This document shows positions 9,723 to 20,214 of a DNA stretch of 64,000 nt, one piece after another (position 1 is the stretch's first letter; each line of letters opens with the position of its first letter). The translations under genes were made by a program, and so were the position numbers. The stretch spans positions 20,271-84,270 of the forward strand of contig CAMWXD010000012.1 of NCBI GenBank assembly GCA_947178105.1, read 5' to 3'. Below the pieces are notes generated by a model. The model saw nothing but the letters and a program-made list of their open reading frames with translations. It did no database searches and was not told where the DNA came from. The stretch comes from an uncultured Eubacterium sp. (GTDB lineage Bacteria; Bacillota; Clostridia; Lachnospirales; Lachnospiraceae).

Positions 9723-11663
9723 ATGAAACAGTGTTATTGGATCTGGTATCCGGGAGATTTTGAATTATATTATGCCATGAAGCAGAATTTCAGCCGTGTG
9801 GAAAGGGGATATGGCTGGCCGGCATTTTGGAAAAGTGAAGGATTTCGAAATCGTGTTGTTTTTCGCAGGACTTATGTGCTGGAAGAAGAAACTACTTTCT
9901 GTGTCATATCCAGAGCAACAGGCTTTTGCATGGTAGCGGAAAAGAATCAGGAGAAGAATCAGGAAAAGAATCAGGATAAGAATAAGGATAAAAAATATCC
10001 ATTTGGCAAGACTGTCACCTGCGGGCCCGGCGAAATATCCATTTCCATCCACGCAGGGTGCATAGAGACATTTCCAAGTATTTATATCAAGGGGGATATG
10101 ATCTGCTCAGATTCTGGCTGGATGGCGGAAGATTATGCGTCAGCTCCGGTCAGTGCCGGATACTGTAAATATTTTACCCAGAGCAGCCAGAATCCTGCCT
10201 TGTGGGACTACAGTGAAAAAACATACCAGCCGATCCGGGTTACGGATATGGGAAATGGTGTCTTATATGAATTCGAAACAGAACTGACAGCCGTTCTCCA
10301 GGTAACCTTCCATGACGGACAATGCCGCCCGCTTACTGTTTTCTGTGGCGAGTCCAGGGAAGAGGCGCTGGACCCGGAACACTGCTATTACAGTTGGCAG
10401 ACGGATCCGGAGACTGGAAAAACCCCGTGCAGTGCACTGCGTTTTGCATTTATCCCGGACTGTACACCGGATGAACTAGAGGTGTGCGCCATCCATCAGT
10501 ATGTGGATATTCCGGTACGGGCAAAGTTTCATTGTGATGATAAATTGTTAAACCGGATCTGGTCTGTAGCGGAGCATACCTTCCGGCTGTGCAGCGGTAT
10601 CTTTTTTATAGACGGGGTGAAGCGGGATAAGTGGATCTGGTCCGGGGATGCTTACCAGAGCTTTTTTGTGAACCAGTATCTGATGGCTGACCCGGATATT
10701 AACCGCAGGACTCTGCTTGCGCTGCGGGGGAATGACCCGATGGTGACACATATCAATACCATACTGGATTATTCGCTGTTTTGGATTCTGGGCGTGAAAG
10801 CGCATTACGATGCTTATGCAGATACCGCATTTATCCGGCAGGTTTACCCGAAGATGTGTTCCCTGATGGAGTTTTGTGAAAAACAGTTGGATGAAAACGG
10901 TTTCCTTACAGGGCGAAAAGGAGACTGGGTATTTATTGACTGGGCAGATTTTGACAGGGAAGGGCCGCTGTGTGCAGAGCAGATGCTGTACCTTGCATGT
11001 TGGGAAGCGATGGCACAGTCTGCACAAATTCTGGGTGAGGAAGCCGGCTGTTTCGAGAAGAGGTATGAGACACTGAAACAGAACGTGCAGGATTTTTATT
11101 GGAATGAGCAGCAGGGGGCTTTTATCGATTCTTTTGTTTCGGGAAGACAGCATGTGACACGGCACGCAAATATTTTTGCAGTGATCTTTGACATTGCAGA
11201 TGAGAGGCAAAAAACGGCTATTGTGGATCATGTCCTTAAGAATCCACAGATCCCTGCAATTACAACACCGTATTTTAAATTCTATGAGATGGATGCGCTG
11301 GCCAGGATGGGATATCTTGGAGAAGTCCTGCAGCAGATGAAGGATTATTGGGGAGGTATGCTGGAACGCGGTGCAGTTACTTTTTGGGAAGAATATGACC
11401 CGCAGATACCGAAAGAAGAGCAGTATGATATGTATGGGGATAAGTTTGGAAAGAGCTTATGCCATGCATGGTCAGCCAGCCCGATTTATCTTCTGGCAAA
11501 ATATTTTGTGGGGCTTGCGGTGACAGGCCCGGTTCATGGGGAATATGAATTAAACCTGTACAGGGATGCTTTTCAATATCTGGATTGTACGCTGCCAGTT
11601 GGAAAAAGAAATGTTCATATATCCTGGGATGGAAATAAAATAGCAGTAGATGATAGAAAATAA
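9723..11663 (+). CDS. GH78-like alpha-L-rhamnosidase family enzyme
   Basis: 646 residues from the ATG at 9723, preferred over an upstream ATG at 9699 because the purine-rich AAGGAAAGGA run lies at the right distance from 9723. The catalytic (alpha/alpha)6 barrel carries DGVKRDKWIWSGD (residues 297-309), the counterpart of the GH78 acid motif, and VTFWEEYDP near the end. It is about 230 residues shorter than the first rhamnosidase and belongs to a different subgroup, so it may act on another rhamnoside linkage. No signal peptide is seen. Near residues 73-88 there is a low-complexity run of four 12-bp units encoding Glu/Lys/Asn/Gln, which looks like an expanded surface loop. Confidence 0.85.
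   Translation: MKQCYWIWYPGDFELYYAMKQNFSRVERGYGWPAFWKSEGFRNRVVFRRTYVLEEETTFCVISRATGFCMVAEKNQEKNQEKNQDKNKDKKYPFGKTVTCGPGEISISIHAGCIETFPSIYIKGDMICSDSGWMAEDYASAPVSAGYCKYFTQSSQNPALWDYSEKTYQPIRVTDMGNGVLYEFETELTAVLQVTFHDGQCRPLTVFCGESREEALDPEHCYYSWQTDPETGKTPCSALRFAFIPDCTPDELEVCAIHQYVDIPVRAKFHCDDKLLNRIWSVAEHTFRLCSGIFFIDGVKRDKWIWSGDAYQSFFVNQYLMADPDINRRTLLALRGNDPMVTHINTILDYSLFWILGVKAHYDAYADTAFIRQVYPKMCSLMEFCEKQLDENGFLTGRKGDWVFIDWADFDREGPLCAEQMLYLACWEAMAQSAQILGEEAGCFEKRYETLKQNVQDFYWNEQQGAFIDSFVSGRQHVTRHANIFAVIFDIADERQKTAIVDHVLKNPQIPAITTPYFKFYEMDALARMGYLGEVLQQMKDYWGGMLERGAVTFWEEYDPQIPKEEQYDMYGDKFGKSLCHAWSASPIYLLAKYFVGLAVTGPVHGEYELNLYRDAFQYLDCTLPVGKRNVHISWDGNKIAVDDRK
9939..9986 (+). repeat. Four 12-bp tandem repeats inside the GH78-like gene
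   Basis: The units GAAAAGAATCAG, GAGAAGAATCAG, GAAAAGAATCAG and a diverged GATAAGAATAAG follow each other in frame. Changes in copy number would keep the frame and only lengthen or shorten a charged loop. Confidence 0.8.
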
Positions 11664-11681
11664 TGATAGGAGAGGCATATT

Positions 11682-11749
11682 TTGAGCAATCAAAAAGAGC
11701 ACAAATCTTTTTTAAAAGCTAAAAGAAGGATGCTCTTTTGATTGCTCAA
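11682..11749. repeat. Long inverted repeat after the rhamnoside operon
   Basis: The left arm (from 11682, beginning TTGAGCAATCA) and right arm (11731-11749, ending TGATTGCTCAA) are complementary over about 19 bp with one bulged A, around a 28-base A/T-rich loop. No T-run follows on either strand, so this is not a classical intrinsic terminator. It could stabilise the 3' end of the mRNA or be a remnant of a small mobile element. Confidence 0.6.
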
Positions 11750-11774
11750 TAGGAATTGCGCTCTTTGTGCGCTG

Positions 11775-11806
11775 GTTGTTTAGGAACTGTACCTAAACAA
11801 CTTTTT
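11775..11806 (+). terminator. Intrinsic terminator of the rhamnoside operon
   Basis: A perfect 10-bp stem (GTTGTTTAGG, 11775-11784, with CCTAAACAAC, 11792-11801) and a 7-base loop are followed by TTTTT. The T-run lies on the + strand, so it stops transcription coming from 11663. Confidence 0.85.
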
Positions 11807-11811
11807 GCTGG

Positions 11812-12018
11812 TTATTCTTTGATTACGTCCAACTGTGTAATGTTTACACCAAAGGTTGTCAAAATAACTTTCAATTCAATATAACGGCCTTTCATTGCCT
11901 TGTAAATTTCTGAATCTTTTTCAGCTAATATCATATATCTTTGAAGCCTTGCAAATTCTTCAACAGATACTTTCATCATTTCTTTGTCTGATATCTCTTG
12001 TACCTCCATGATATCCAT
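11812..12018 (-). CDS. Small protein of unknown function (68 aa)
   Basis: The start at 12018 is chosen because AAAGGCGGTG lies just upstream; a longer frame (to 12093) would begin before the transcription start. A good promoter on the same strand (-35 TTGCAC, 17 bp, -10 TATAAT; 12065-12093) supports a real gene. The protein is mostly helical and charged, with SVEEFARLQRYMILAEKD and a C-terminal LTTFGVNITQLDVIKE. No signal peptide or membrane helix is visible and the family is not recognised. It is convergent with the rhamnoside operon, whose terminator lies immediately beyond its stop. Confidence 0.65.
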   Translation of the reverse strand: MDIMEVQEISDKEMMKVSVEEFARLQRYMILAEKDSEIYKAMKGRYIELKVILTTFGVNITQLDVIKE

Positions 12019-12064
12019 ATTTACACCGCCTTTTGCATTGCTGCCATTGTTCATTGATGTAATC

Positions 12065-12093
12065 ATTATAGTGGATTTCATGGAAGAGTGCAA
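12065..12093 (-). promoter_or_regulatory. Promoter of the 68-aa gene
   Basis: On the minus strand TTGCAC (12093-12088) and TATAAT (12070-12065) are separated by 17 bp. The predicted transcription start is about 40 bases before the ATG at 12018. Confidence 0.7.
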
Positions 12094-12163
12094 TCTTTAA
12101 GAAAAAGAAATTTTCAGCTCATTCTTTTTGTGTAAAAAATCTGTGGAAAAAAATTTAGATTTA

Positions 12164-12192
12164 TTGACAAACATCCGTAAAAATGATATAGT
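12164..12192 (+). promoter_or_regulatory. Promoter of the TrmB-family regulator
   Basis: A perfect -35 TTGACA (12164-12169) and -10 TATAGT (12187-12192) are separated by 17 bp, about 60 bases before the ATG at 12253. The two promoters of this intergenic stretch (12065 and 12164) are divergent. Confidence 0.8.
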
Positions 12193-12252
12193 CACTATTA
12201 AAGTGGTTGCTATGAAAGCAGAATATGGAAATAATGAAAGGAAAACGATAGA

Positions 12253-14132
<1,880 letters not shown>

Positions 14133-14272
14133 CACCCATAGGCCACCGCGAGGGGAAGAAAGGATATGGAGACAAACCAGCTTGTGGCGCTGCCTAGGCA
14201 AGCCCAATCCAAGGAGCGGCAGCATGATAAGCTGTCGCCCTTGGATTTATCGCAGCAAAGCCATACTTCCGG

Positions 14273-14473
14273 TCAGCTTATTGACTTTCTTTTATCCAGC
14301 GTACCCTCATCCGTTTGCACACAGGCATGGTTATCGCCTGGATGAAATAAGACAACGCTTCCCTGTCCGATTGTGTAATTTTTGTTTCTGCAAGACAGGC
14401 AGCGCTCTCCGTCCCTCCTCGCTAAAACCATTGTAAAGCATAAGCTATAGAAAGTCTTGTAAAATATCTTCAT
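14273..14473 (-). pseudogene. AraC-type regulator, N-terminal sensor fragment
   Basis: On the minus strand the peptide NYTIGQGSVVLFHPGDNHA and the following CVQTDEGTLD read like the cupin ligand domain of AraC regulators. The frame breaks at once after this piece, and no helix-turn-helix is found in the 140 bases beyond, so only about 65 residues of a protein of normally 270-300 remain. The stretch 14133-14272 between ilvC and this fragment holds no other recognisable gene; a 59-codon + strand frame at 14166 lacks a usable ribosome binding site. Confidence 0.55.
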
Positions 14474-14580
14474 TTTTCAGGCAAGCTTATAAAAAATGTA
14501 AAAGTGTGGAAGAATTACAATGTGGGCGGGATGCATCCCGTGCAGGGCAGAAATATATATTAGGAATATGGAGGCAAGAA

Positions 14581-15744
14581 ATGTTAGAAGAAAATGTTTT
14601 AGTACCTTTTTTGAAAAAATTTGACCAATACCCATTCTGCGTCAGGATCAACAAGAAGGAATATAAGATCGGGGACGGGGAACCGGAATTTACGGTAAAT
14701 TTTAAGAAAAAGATTCCGCTTGCCGCTCTAATGACAAGCACCTCCCTGTCTTTGGGAGAGGCATATATGGATGGGGATTTGGAGGTCGAAGGAGACCTGT
14801 ACTATGCCTTAGACCATTTTTTATGCCAGATGGACAGGTTTTCTACGAATGAATCGGCATTAAAAAAGCTGGTATTTCCTTCTACTGCAAAAAAGAACCA
14901 GAAAAAAGAGGTGCAGAGCCATTATGATATCGGCAATGATTTTTACCGGCTTTGGCTGGATGAAACAATGAGCTATTCCTGTGGGTATTTTTTGCATGGA
15001 GACGATTCGCTTTATCAGGCGCAGGTAAACAAGGTAGATTATATTCTGAAAAAACTGTATCTGCAAAAAGGAATGTCACTGCTTGATATTGGATGCGGAT
15101 GGGGATTTCTGCTGATCGAAGCGGCAAAGAAGTATGGCGTACACGGCATGGGGATCACCCTGAGCCAGGAGCAGTACAAGGAGGCTCGCCGGCGCATCCG
15201 AAAAGAGCATCTGGAAGAGCTTCTTACCGTAGAGCTGATGGATTACCGTGATCTTCCCAAATACGGAAAGAAGTTTGACCGGGTTGTCAGTGTGGGGATG
15301 GTGGAACACGTCGGCAGGGACAATTACCAGCTTTTTATCGATTGCGCGAAAGAGGCATTAAAGCCGGGAGGGCTTTTTCTGCTTCATTTTATCAGTGCGT
15401 TGAAAGAACATGCCGGCGATCCGTGGATCAAAAAGTATATTTTTCCAGGCGGCGTGATTCCAAGCCTGCGGGAAATGCTTTCCTGCGCGGCGGAGGATGG
15501 ATTTCATACGCTGGATGTGGAAAATTTGCGGCAGCATTATAACCGCACCCTGCTGTGCTGGGAAAAAAATTACAGACAGCAGATAGACAAGGTGCGCAGC
15601 ATGTTTGACGAAAGGTTTGTAAGAATGTGGGATTTGTATTTGTCATCGTGTGCGGCTACTTTTCATAATGGAATTATAGACCTGCATCAGGTGCTCTTTA
15701 CAAAAGGGGTCAATAACCAACTGCCTCTTATGCGATGGTATTGA
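14581..15744 (+). CDS. cfa: Cyclopropane-fatty-acyl-phospholipid synthase
   Basis: 387 residues. The enzyme transfers a methylene group from S-adenosylmethionine to the double bond of phospholipid acyl chains at the membrane, which stiffens membranes under stress. The N-terminal lipid-binding part (to about 120) is followed by QSHYDIGNDFYRLWLDETMSYSC, split here around the conserved substrate region, and by the SAM motif LLDIGCGWG (Asp169). VEHVGRDNY and the C-terminal LCWEKNY region are also family-typical. GGAGG at 14570-14574 sets the start; the frame continues 25 codons upstream without a better signal. It stands alone between decayed sequences. Confidence 0.93.
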   Translation: MLEENVLVPFLKKFDQYPFCVRINKKEYKIGDGEPEFTVNFKKKIPLAALMTSTSLSLGEAYMDGDLEVEGDLYYALDHFLCQMDRFSTNESALKKLVFPSTAKKNQKKEVQSHYDIGNDFYRLWLDETMSYSCGYFLHGDDSLYQAQVNKVDYILKKLYLQKGMSLLDIGCGWGFLLIEAAKKYGVHGMGITLSQEQYKEARRRIRKEHLEELLTVELMDYRDLPKYGKKFDRVVSVGMVEHVGRDNYQLFIDCAKEALKPGGLFLLHFISALKEHAGDPWIKKYIFPGGVIPSLREMLSCAAEDGFHTLDVENLRQHYNRTLLCWEKNYRQQIDKVRSMFDERFVRMWDLYLSSCAATFHNGIIDLHQVLFTKGVNNQLPLMRWY

Positions 15745-15957
15745 GATGGTATTGACAAGAGTGCATGATGTAGAGATACGATACCAGCCTAAAGCAGTAA
15801 AATATGGACTGATTTTGACATGAATCGGATGCCGCCAAAAATGGAACAATACAGAAATTGGCAGGAATAATGGATACGTCGCCAATGGGACTTTTGGGCG
15901 TGAGTGCCTGCGTCTACTTGAGCAATCTTTTCTGGAACAGGCACAAACCAGTCCATA

Positions 15958-16038
15958 CAGGAATTGGAACAGCGGATTATAACTGAGTGGCTTCCGACCT
16001 CTGGATATGAGTATGCCAACGCCCCTAGGGACTTATGG
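15958..16038 (+). pseudogene. Remnant of an AraC effector-binding (GyrI-like) domain
   Basis: This short frame reads QELEQRIITEWLPTSGYEYA followed by NAPRDLW, close to the end of the GyrI-like effector-binding domain common at the C-terminus of AraC-family regulators. It is open on neither side for a full domain. With the cupin fragment at 14273 it shows that this stretch has lost at least one AraC-type regulator. The rest of 15745-16401 contains no gene I can support. Confidence 0.45.
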
Positions 16039-16401
16039 ACGAGAAATTTAATATGTTTATGGAAACAGTTGACGAACGTTTCCAAAGAAATTCCACGTGA
16101 ATGCTCCAGCTTCTGGCTCTGATCCCGGAGAAAAAGTCACCCCATCTGGATCAAAAATCTATGAACTGCCGGAATGTTGAGAAAATAATGGATTCATTTG
16201 CAAAAATAAGCCTGTCACCCGTCACGATAAGTAAACGGCATGATGTGAAATATCTAGAATGCCTCTATATATATCTTTTGGATGAAGTGTGTCCTGGCTG
16301 CAAAATCTTTATAGAAATCGGACATTGAATATGGTATACTAAACATAGGGGAAACTAATAAAGCGAAACGGTAAAGGTCAGGTGATGTAGCTATACAGAG
16401 A

Positions 16402-17247
16402 TTGAAGCCTTTGAATGATTTTATATTTGGGAAGACCTTTGGGGAAAAGGGTGACGAGGAACAGTTGTTGTCGCTGCTGAATGCTATTTTGGCAAAGACG
16501 AAACACAAGAAGCTGGTTAGGATTGAGATTGTAGAGCACAGGACATTTACAGCGGAGGTGGTCGGAGACAAGACCAGCATACTTGATATCCGTGCAGTAG
16601 CCGAAGACGGCACGAAGATTAACATTGAGGTCCAGCTCAGGGATTATGGGAACATGGACAGGCGCAGCTTGTTTTACTGGAGCAGGGAGTTCGCAAGCGG
16701 TTTGGATAAGGGAGATGATTATAGCCAGTTAGCCAATGTGATAGCAATCAACATCGTAAACTTTGAAGTTGTGAGTGTGGATGATTTCCATACGGTATTC
16801 CATCTCTGGGAGGATACCCATAAGGACTGCCTTTTGACAGATGCTCTGGAGATCCACTTCATTGATGTACAGAAGTTCAATGCCCTGCCTGAAAAGGACA
16901 TTAAGAATGATTCGCTGCACAGGTGGTTGACGTTTTTTGACCAGAACATTTCAGATGATATGCTAAAGGAGTTGATGGACATGGATGCTGCGATTTATAA
17001 GGCTAATGAAAAGATGACATTTCTGGCCAATGATAAGGAAGTGCTACGGTTATATAATATGCGTGAAATGGCACAGATTGATTACAACAGCGGAATACGA
17101 AAGGCAAAGGAAGATGGCATAGTAGAAGGCAAAATAGAGAGGAATATTGAAATTGCCCAGAATATGATAGCGGATGGTGAGCCTATAGAAAAGATTATCA
17201 GATATACTGGACTCAGGAAAGAGAGTATAGAGAATTTAAAAGCTTGA
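16402..17247 (+). CDS. Rpn-family recombination-promoting nuclease (PD-(D/E)XK)
   Basis: About 281 residues. The N-terminus LKPLNDFIFGKTFGEKGDEE is characteristic of the Rpn/PDDEXK_2 'transposase-like' family. The nuclease core follows with ILDIRAVAEDGTKINIEVQL near residues 60-80, carrying the Asp and Glu-x-Gln catalytic pattern. The C-terminal part has the usual IRKAKEDGIVEGKIERN helix. Rpn proteins are DNA endonucleases that promote RecA-independent recombination. The start is uncertain: TTG at 16402 is used, but in-frame codons for VAIQR lie just upstream without an ATG or GTG. An intrinsic terminator follows 20 bases after the stop. Confidence 0.85.
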   Translation: MKPLNDFIFGKTFGEKGDEEQLLSLLNAILAKTKHKKLVRIEIVEHRTFTAEVVGDKTSILDIRAVAEDGTKINIEVQLRDYGNMDRRSLFYWSREFASGLDKGDDYSQLANVIAINIVNFEVVSVDDFHTVFHLWEDTHKDCLLTDALEIHFIDVQKFNALPEKDIKNDSLHRWLTFFDQNISDDMLKELMDMDAAIYKANEKMTFLANDKEVLRLYNMREMAQIDYNSGIRKAKEDGIVEGKIERNIEIAQNMIADGEPIEKIIRYTGLRKESIENLKA

Positions 17248-17266
17248 CAGATGCAGACCAAGAACA

Positions 17267-17302
17267 AAGCGGATACTTTAGATAATGGGGTATCCGTTTT
17301 TT
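17267..17302 (+). terminator. Intrinsic terminator after the Rpn gene
   Basis: CGGATAC (17270-17276) pairs with GTATCCG (17290-17296), with A/G-T pairs extending the stem, then TTTTTT. Confidence 0.8.
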
Positions 17303-17723
17303 GTGTACAAATATGCGCTATCTCTAGTATGGCACATTACAGAAACTTGAATTAGGGCATTTTGACAGTTGGGCGTCCTCATTCGGGGAAACACAGACAG
17401 CGATAGATATAACATGCCAGTTATAGGCACATATCTGATATCCAATGACATGACGACGTGCCAATCCTGCATGGATCAGGAAAATGGATGCACTGGTGAG
17501 GGGATTTCCAGATGTTTTCCATAATAAACGATGGTAGGCCGAGGGAATGATCGCCTGCACAGAGAGAAAATTTGGAGAAGATGCGTGATTCCAAGACAAT
17601 GTAGCAGGAATTCTTGACTTTTGAGACCAAAATTCATTTATCAAAATTAGGAAAAGCATGGAAAAAAGGACTGTGTTATGTTAGAATGTTGATGCAGCAT
17701 AAGAACTGGAAAAACGAACAGCC
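17303..17723. other. Stretch without a recognised gene
   Basis: The minus strand is open for about 110 codons (17324-17659), but the sequence matches no family I know and overlapping frames are equally open. It could be a decayed transposase or regulator. Nothing here can be supported as functional. Confidence 0.4.
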
Positions 17724-17737
17724 AAAGGAGGAAAGCT

Positions 17738-18355
17738 ATGAATTTGAAATGGAATACAGGTCTTTTGAAATGGACAAGAAAACCCGAACATTGTACGATA
17801 ACTGAGGACAGAATAGAAATGATAACGCAGCCCCATACAGATTTATGGCAAAGGACATATTATCATTTCCGCAATGATAATGCCCCTTTGCTGCAGCTTG
17901 AAACCGATGAGAAATACTTTTCCTTTGTGGTTAAGACAGCGTTTGAAACCAAACATCGATATGACCAGTGCGGTATTGTGATGTATTTGGACAGCGAGAA
18001 CTGGCTGAAAGCTTCCGTGGAATATGAAAATGAAGAAATTCAGCGTTTAGGCACGGTGGTAACCAATCATGGATATTCGGATTGGGCATCTACAGATATA
18101 AATGCTTCCATGAAATCTATGTGGTTCCGCCTTAGCCGCAGAGGCAATGATTTTTGTGTCGAAAATGCAGCGGACGGCGTGCACTATCATCAAATGCGTA
18201 TCTGCCATATGTTTCAAGCCGCTGAAACCGTTTCTTTTGGTATTTATGCTTGCAGTGCGGAGGATTCTTCGTTTCGGTCTGTATTTACAGATATGGAAGT
18301 TACGGATTGCAAATGGCTTGCGCATGTTGGACAGGCGCCTGATCAAGAAGAATAG
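17738..18355 (+). CDS. DUF1349 family protein (concanavalin-like fold)
   Basis: 205 residues with the DUF1349 pattern: an early WQRTYYHFRNDNAP region, the central CGIVMYLDSENWLKASVEYE, then VVTNHGYSDWAS and a final FGIYACSAEDSSFRSVF. The family folds as a beta sandwich like legume lectins and glycanase domains; it is sometimes called 'regulation of enolase protein 1', but its role is not established. AAAGGAGG at 17724-17731 gives an excellent start. No signal peptide is seen, so it is probably cytoplasmic. It is a single-gene unit, convergent with mgtE. Confidence 0.85.
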   Translation: MNLKWNTGLLKWTRKPEHCTITEDRIEMITQPHTDLWQRTYYHFRNDNAPLLQLETDEKYFSFVVKTAFETKHRYDQCGIVMYLDSENWLKASVEYENEEIQRLGTVVTNHGYSDWASTDINASMKSMWFRLSRRGNDFCVENAADGVHYHQMRICHMFQAAETVSFGIYACSAEDSSFRSVFTDMEVTDCKWLAHVGQAPDQEE

Positions 18356-18395
18356 GGCTGTGTGCAGTATGGAATGGCATGTCCATGCAGACAGT

Positions 18396-18432
18396 AAAAA
18401 CCGCCGGCCAGGTGTTGCCTGTCATCGGCGGT
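18396..18432 (-). terminator. Intrinsic terminator of mgtE
   Basis: ACCGCCG and CGGCGGT form a 7-bp G/C-rich stem. On the minus strand the stem is followed by TTTTT (A-run at 18396-18400 on +), so it terminates the gene ending at 18444. Confidence 0.8.
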
Positions 18433-18443
18433 CATCCGTATGA

Positions 18444-19862
18444 TTATAGCTGCAAGACATGAATGACCAGCATCCATGCCAATCCATAATAGGTTACAAC
18501 GGCTACAAGGTCGTTGATTGTGGTAATCAGGGGGCCGGACGCAACGGCTGGGTCTACCTTTAGTTTTTTAAACATAAGAGGAATCAATGTTCCCGAAAGG
18601 CTTGAAAGGATCATCGCCAACAGCAGTGCCGTACCTGTACATGCCGAGATAGAAAACGCGATGTCCATAGGCTGCGCCTTTAACAGAAACAAATAACATC
18701 CGATACATACAAACGACAAGATTCCAAGAACCAGCCCGTTGGCAAAACCAACTCTTGCTTCTTTTGCAACAAGGGAAAGCATTTGTTTGCTGCTGATTTT
18801 CTCATCCATCAGGACACGAATGGTAACAGCAAGCGACTGTGTCCCTGCATTTCCAGCCATGTCGAGGATCAGGGATTGGAAAGCGATCATCAGCGGCAGT
18901 TGCGCGACGATCCCTTCAAATGCCCCTACCGCGCTGGATACAAGCAGTCCCAGGCATAGCAGGACGATCAGCCATGGTAATCTTTTCCCAATGCTTTTTT
19001 TCACAGGCTCTTTTAGATCTTCCTCTGCTGACAGTCCAGCCAGTTTTGCGTAATCTTCTCCAAATTCATTGTGAACCAGTTCCATGACATTTGGTGAAGT
19101 GATCACCCCTATGAGTTTATTATCGGAATCCAAAACAGGTATGGAATCTTCGGAATAGTCTTTAATGAGGCTAAGGCAGTCATCAATCTGCTCATTGGCA
19201 TAAACATAAGGATACGAAGTCATAGTAATCGCATCAAGTCCTGTCCCCTCGCGTGCAATAATCAGGTCTTTTAAATCAATCGCGCCCAAAAGCATTTTGT
19301 TTTCATCAAGCACATAAATGGTCGAAATATTATCATGGTCTGCCGCTTGTTCGACCAGTTCGTGCATTGCCTGCCGCACGCTGATTCTAGAAGGGACTGC
19401 GATATAGTTTGTTTCCATTTTACTGCCGATCTCATTTTCGCTGAAAGAATTCATCAGCATGATTTGTGTCTTTAAACTGTCCCCCAGCAGCTCGATCACC
19501 GTAGTGCGGTCTGCTTTTTCCAGGCTGCGGATATAATCCGCCATTTCCGTGATTTCAAATTGGGAAAGAATGGCAATTCTCTTTTGAATGCTTATTTCGC
19601 TCATGTATTTTGTTTTGCAGTCGGCATATTCAAATATGTCAGCGAGTGTTTCAGCATTTAAAAGAGGATATAATCTGGCGCGTTCTTCCGGGCTTAGTAT
19701 TTCCAAAGCGGATGCAATATCTTTTTCGTGATATGCAAGTATGCGTTCCTGTTTCCTTTTGGGAGTTAAATTGCTGCGAAGCACCTTTACAATTTCTGCT
19801 TTGTAATCAGGATGCTGTGACATTTGAAGATGTTCCTTTTGCACATAGTTAGTTACTTTCAT
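18444..19862 (-). CDS. mgtE: Magnesium transporter MgtE
   Basis: 472 residues. The order is that of MgtE channels: an N-terminal superhelical domain (to about 135), a pair of CBS domains (about 140-260, with TIYVLDENKMLLGAIDLKDL and DDCLSLIKDYSEDSIPVLD), a connecting helix, and five transmembrane helices in the last 180 residues (IAFQSLILDMAGNAGTQSLA is the pore signature). The protein imports Mg2+ and closes when the cytoplasmic domains bind Mg2+. AAAGGAGG just upstream fixes the start at 19862 rather than the longer frame to 19958. A leader of about 340 bases with short frames separates it from its promoter. Confidence 0.94.
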   Translation of the reverse strand: MKVTNYVQKEHLQMSQHPDYKAEIVKVLRSNLTPKRKQERILAYHEKDIASALEILSPEERARLYPLLNAETLADIFEYADCKTKYMSEISIQKRIAILSQFEITEMADYIRSLEKADRTTVIELLGDSLKTQIMLMNSFSENEIGSKMETNYIAVPSRISVRQAMHELVEQAADHDNISTIYVLDENKMLLGAIDLKDLIIAREGTGLDAITMTSYPYVYANEQIDDCLSLIKDYSEDSIPVLDSDNKLIGVITSPNVMELVHNEFGEDYAKLAGLSAEEDLKEPVKKSIGKRLPWLIVLLCLGLLVSSAVGAFEGIVAQLPLMIAFQSLILDMAGNAGTQSLAVTIRVLMDEKISSKQMLSLVAKEARVGFANGLVLGILSFVCIGCYLFLLKAQPMDIAFSISACTGTALLLAMILSSLSGTLIPLMFKKLKVDPAVASGPLITTINDLVAVVTYYGLAWMLVIHVLQL

Positions 19863-20207
19863 TGCGTTTCCTCCTTTTTCTGTCAGGCTTGCAGCCAGCA
19901 AGCCGTAAATGAAAAGGCGGGTGCAAAGGTTATCAGCAGAAAGGCATAAAAATACCATTGCCGCTCATAAACCTTATCGTTCTGCACTCGTCTGCCGATT
20001 GCAGTATAGTTTAGAGACAAACAATGGTTTTTATATATGGGCACGAATATCGTCCGCTACAGATTACAGACATCTTTGCAGTAACATATGATAAAGCGGC
20101 TGTATATAAAAACCTTGTCCATACTTCGACTATTACTGCCGTCCATAATCTCACCTCCGACCATCAGAATATATTGCCTATCATGAAAAAAAGTGAATCG
20201 AATCACT
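19863..20207 (-). promoter_or_regulatory. Long mgtE leader with inverted repeat
   Basis: Transcribed from about 20207, this leader of roughly 345 bases contains a 12-bp inverted repeat (GGTTTTTATATA at 20031-20042 and its complement at 20102-20113), a 29-codon frame with a strong ribosome binding site (20057-20146), and a second frame ending at 19883 that encodes a hydrophobic tail (WYFYAFLLITFAPAFSFTAC). I do not see the conserved bases of the M-box magnesium riboswitch. Control of mgtE through leader folding or leader translation is plausible but unproven. Confidence 0.45.
20057..20146 (-). CDS. Possible leader peptide upstream of mgtE (29 aa)
   Basis: A GGAGGTGA ribosome binding site (20151-20158) stands five bases before an ATG that opens a 29-codon frame, MDGSNSRSMDKVFIYSRF then IICYCKDVCNL. 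The ribosome binding site is stronger than that of many genes in the window. Cys is enriched near the end (three in nine residues). The frame ends inside the 12-bp inverted repeat stem-loop, as expected if ribosome position affects leader folding. It could also be chance. Confidence 0.4.
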   Translation of the reverse strand: MDGSNSRSMDKVFIYSRFIICYCKDVCNL

Positions 20208-20214
20208 TACTTTT

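Noticed and set aside
11682..11749. Long inverted repeat as intrinsic terminator
   Set aside because: There is no T-run after the stem on either strand; a proper terminator lies shortly after at 11775.
14182..14436. Protein-coding gene on the + strand after ilvC
   Set aside because: No ribosome binding site and no plausible protein; the minus strand carries a recognisable AraC fragment instead.
19863..20207. M-box magnesium riboswitch upstream of mgtE
   Set aside because: The position fits, but I could not find the conserved bases of the M-box core by eye, so only a generic leader is annotated.
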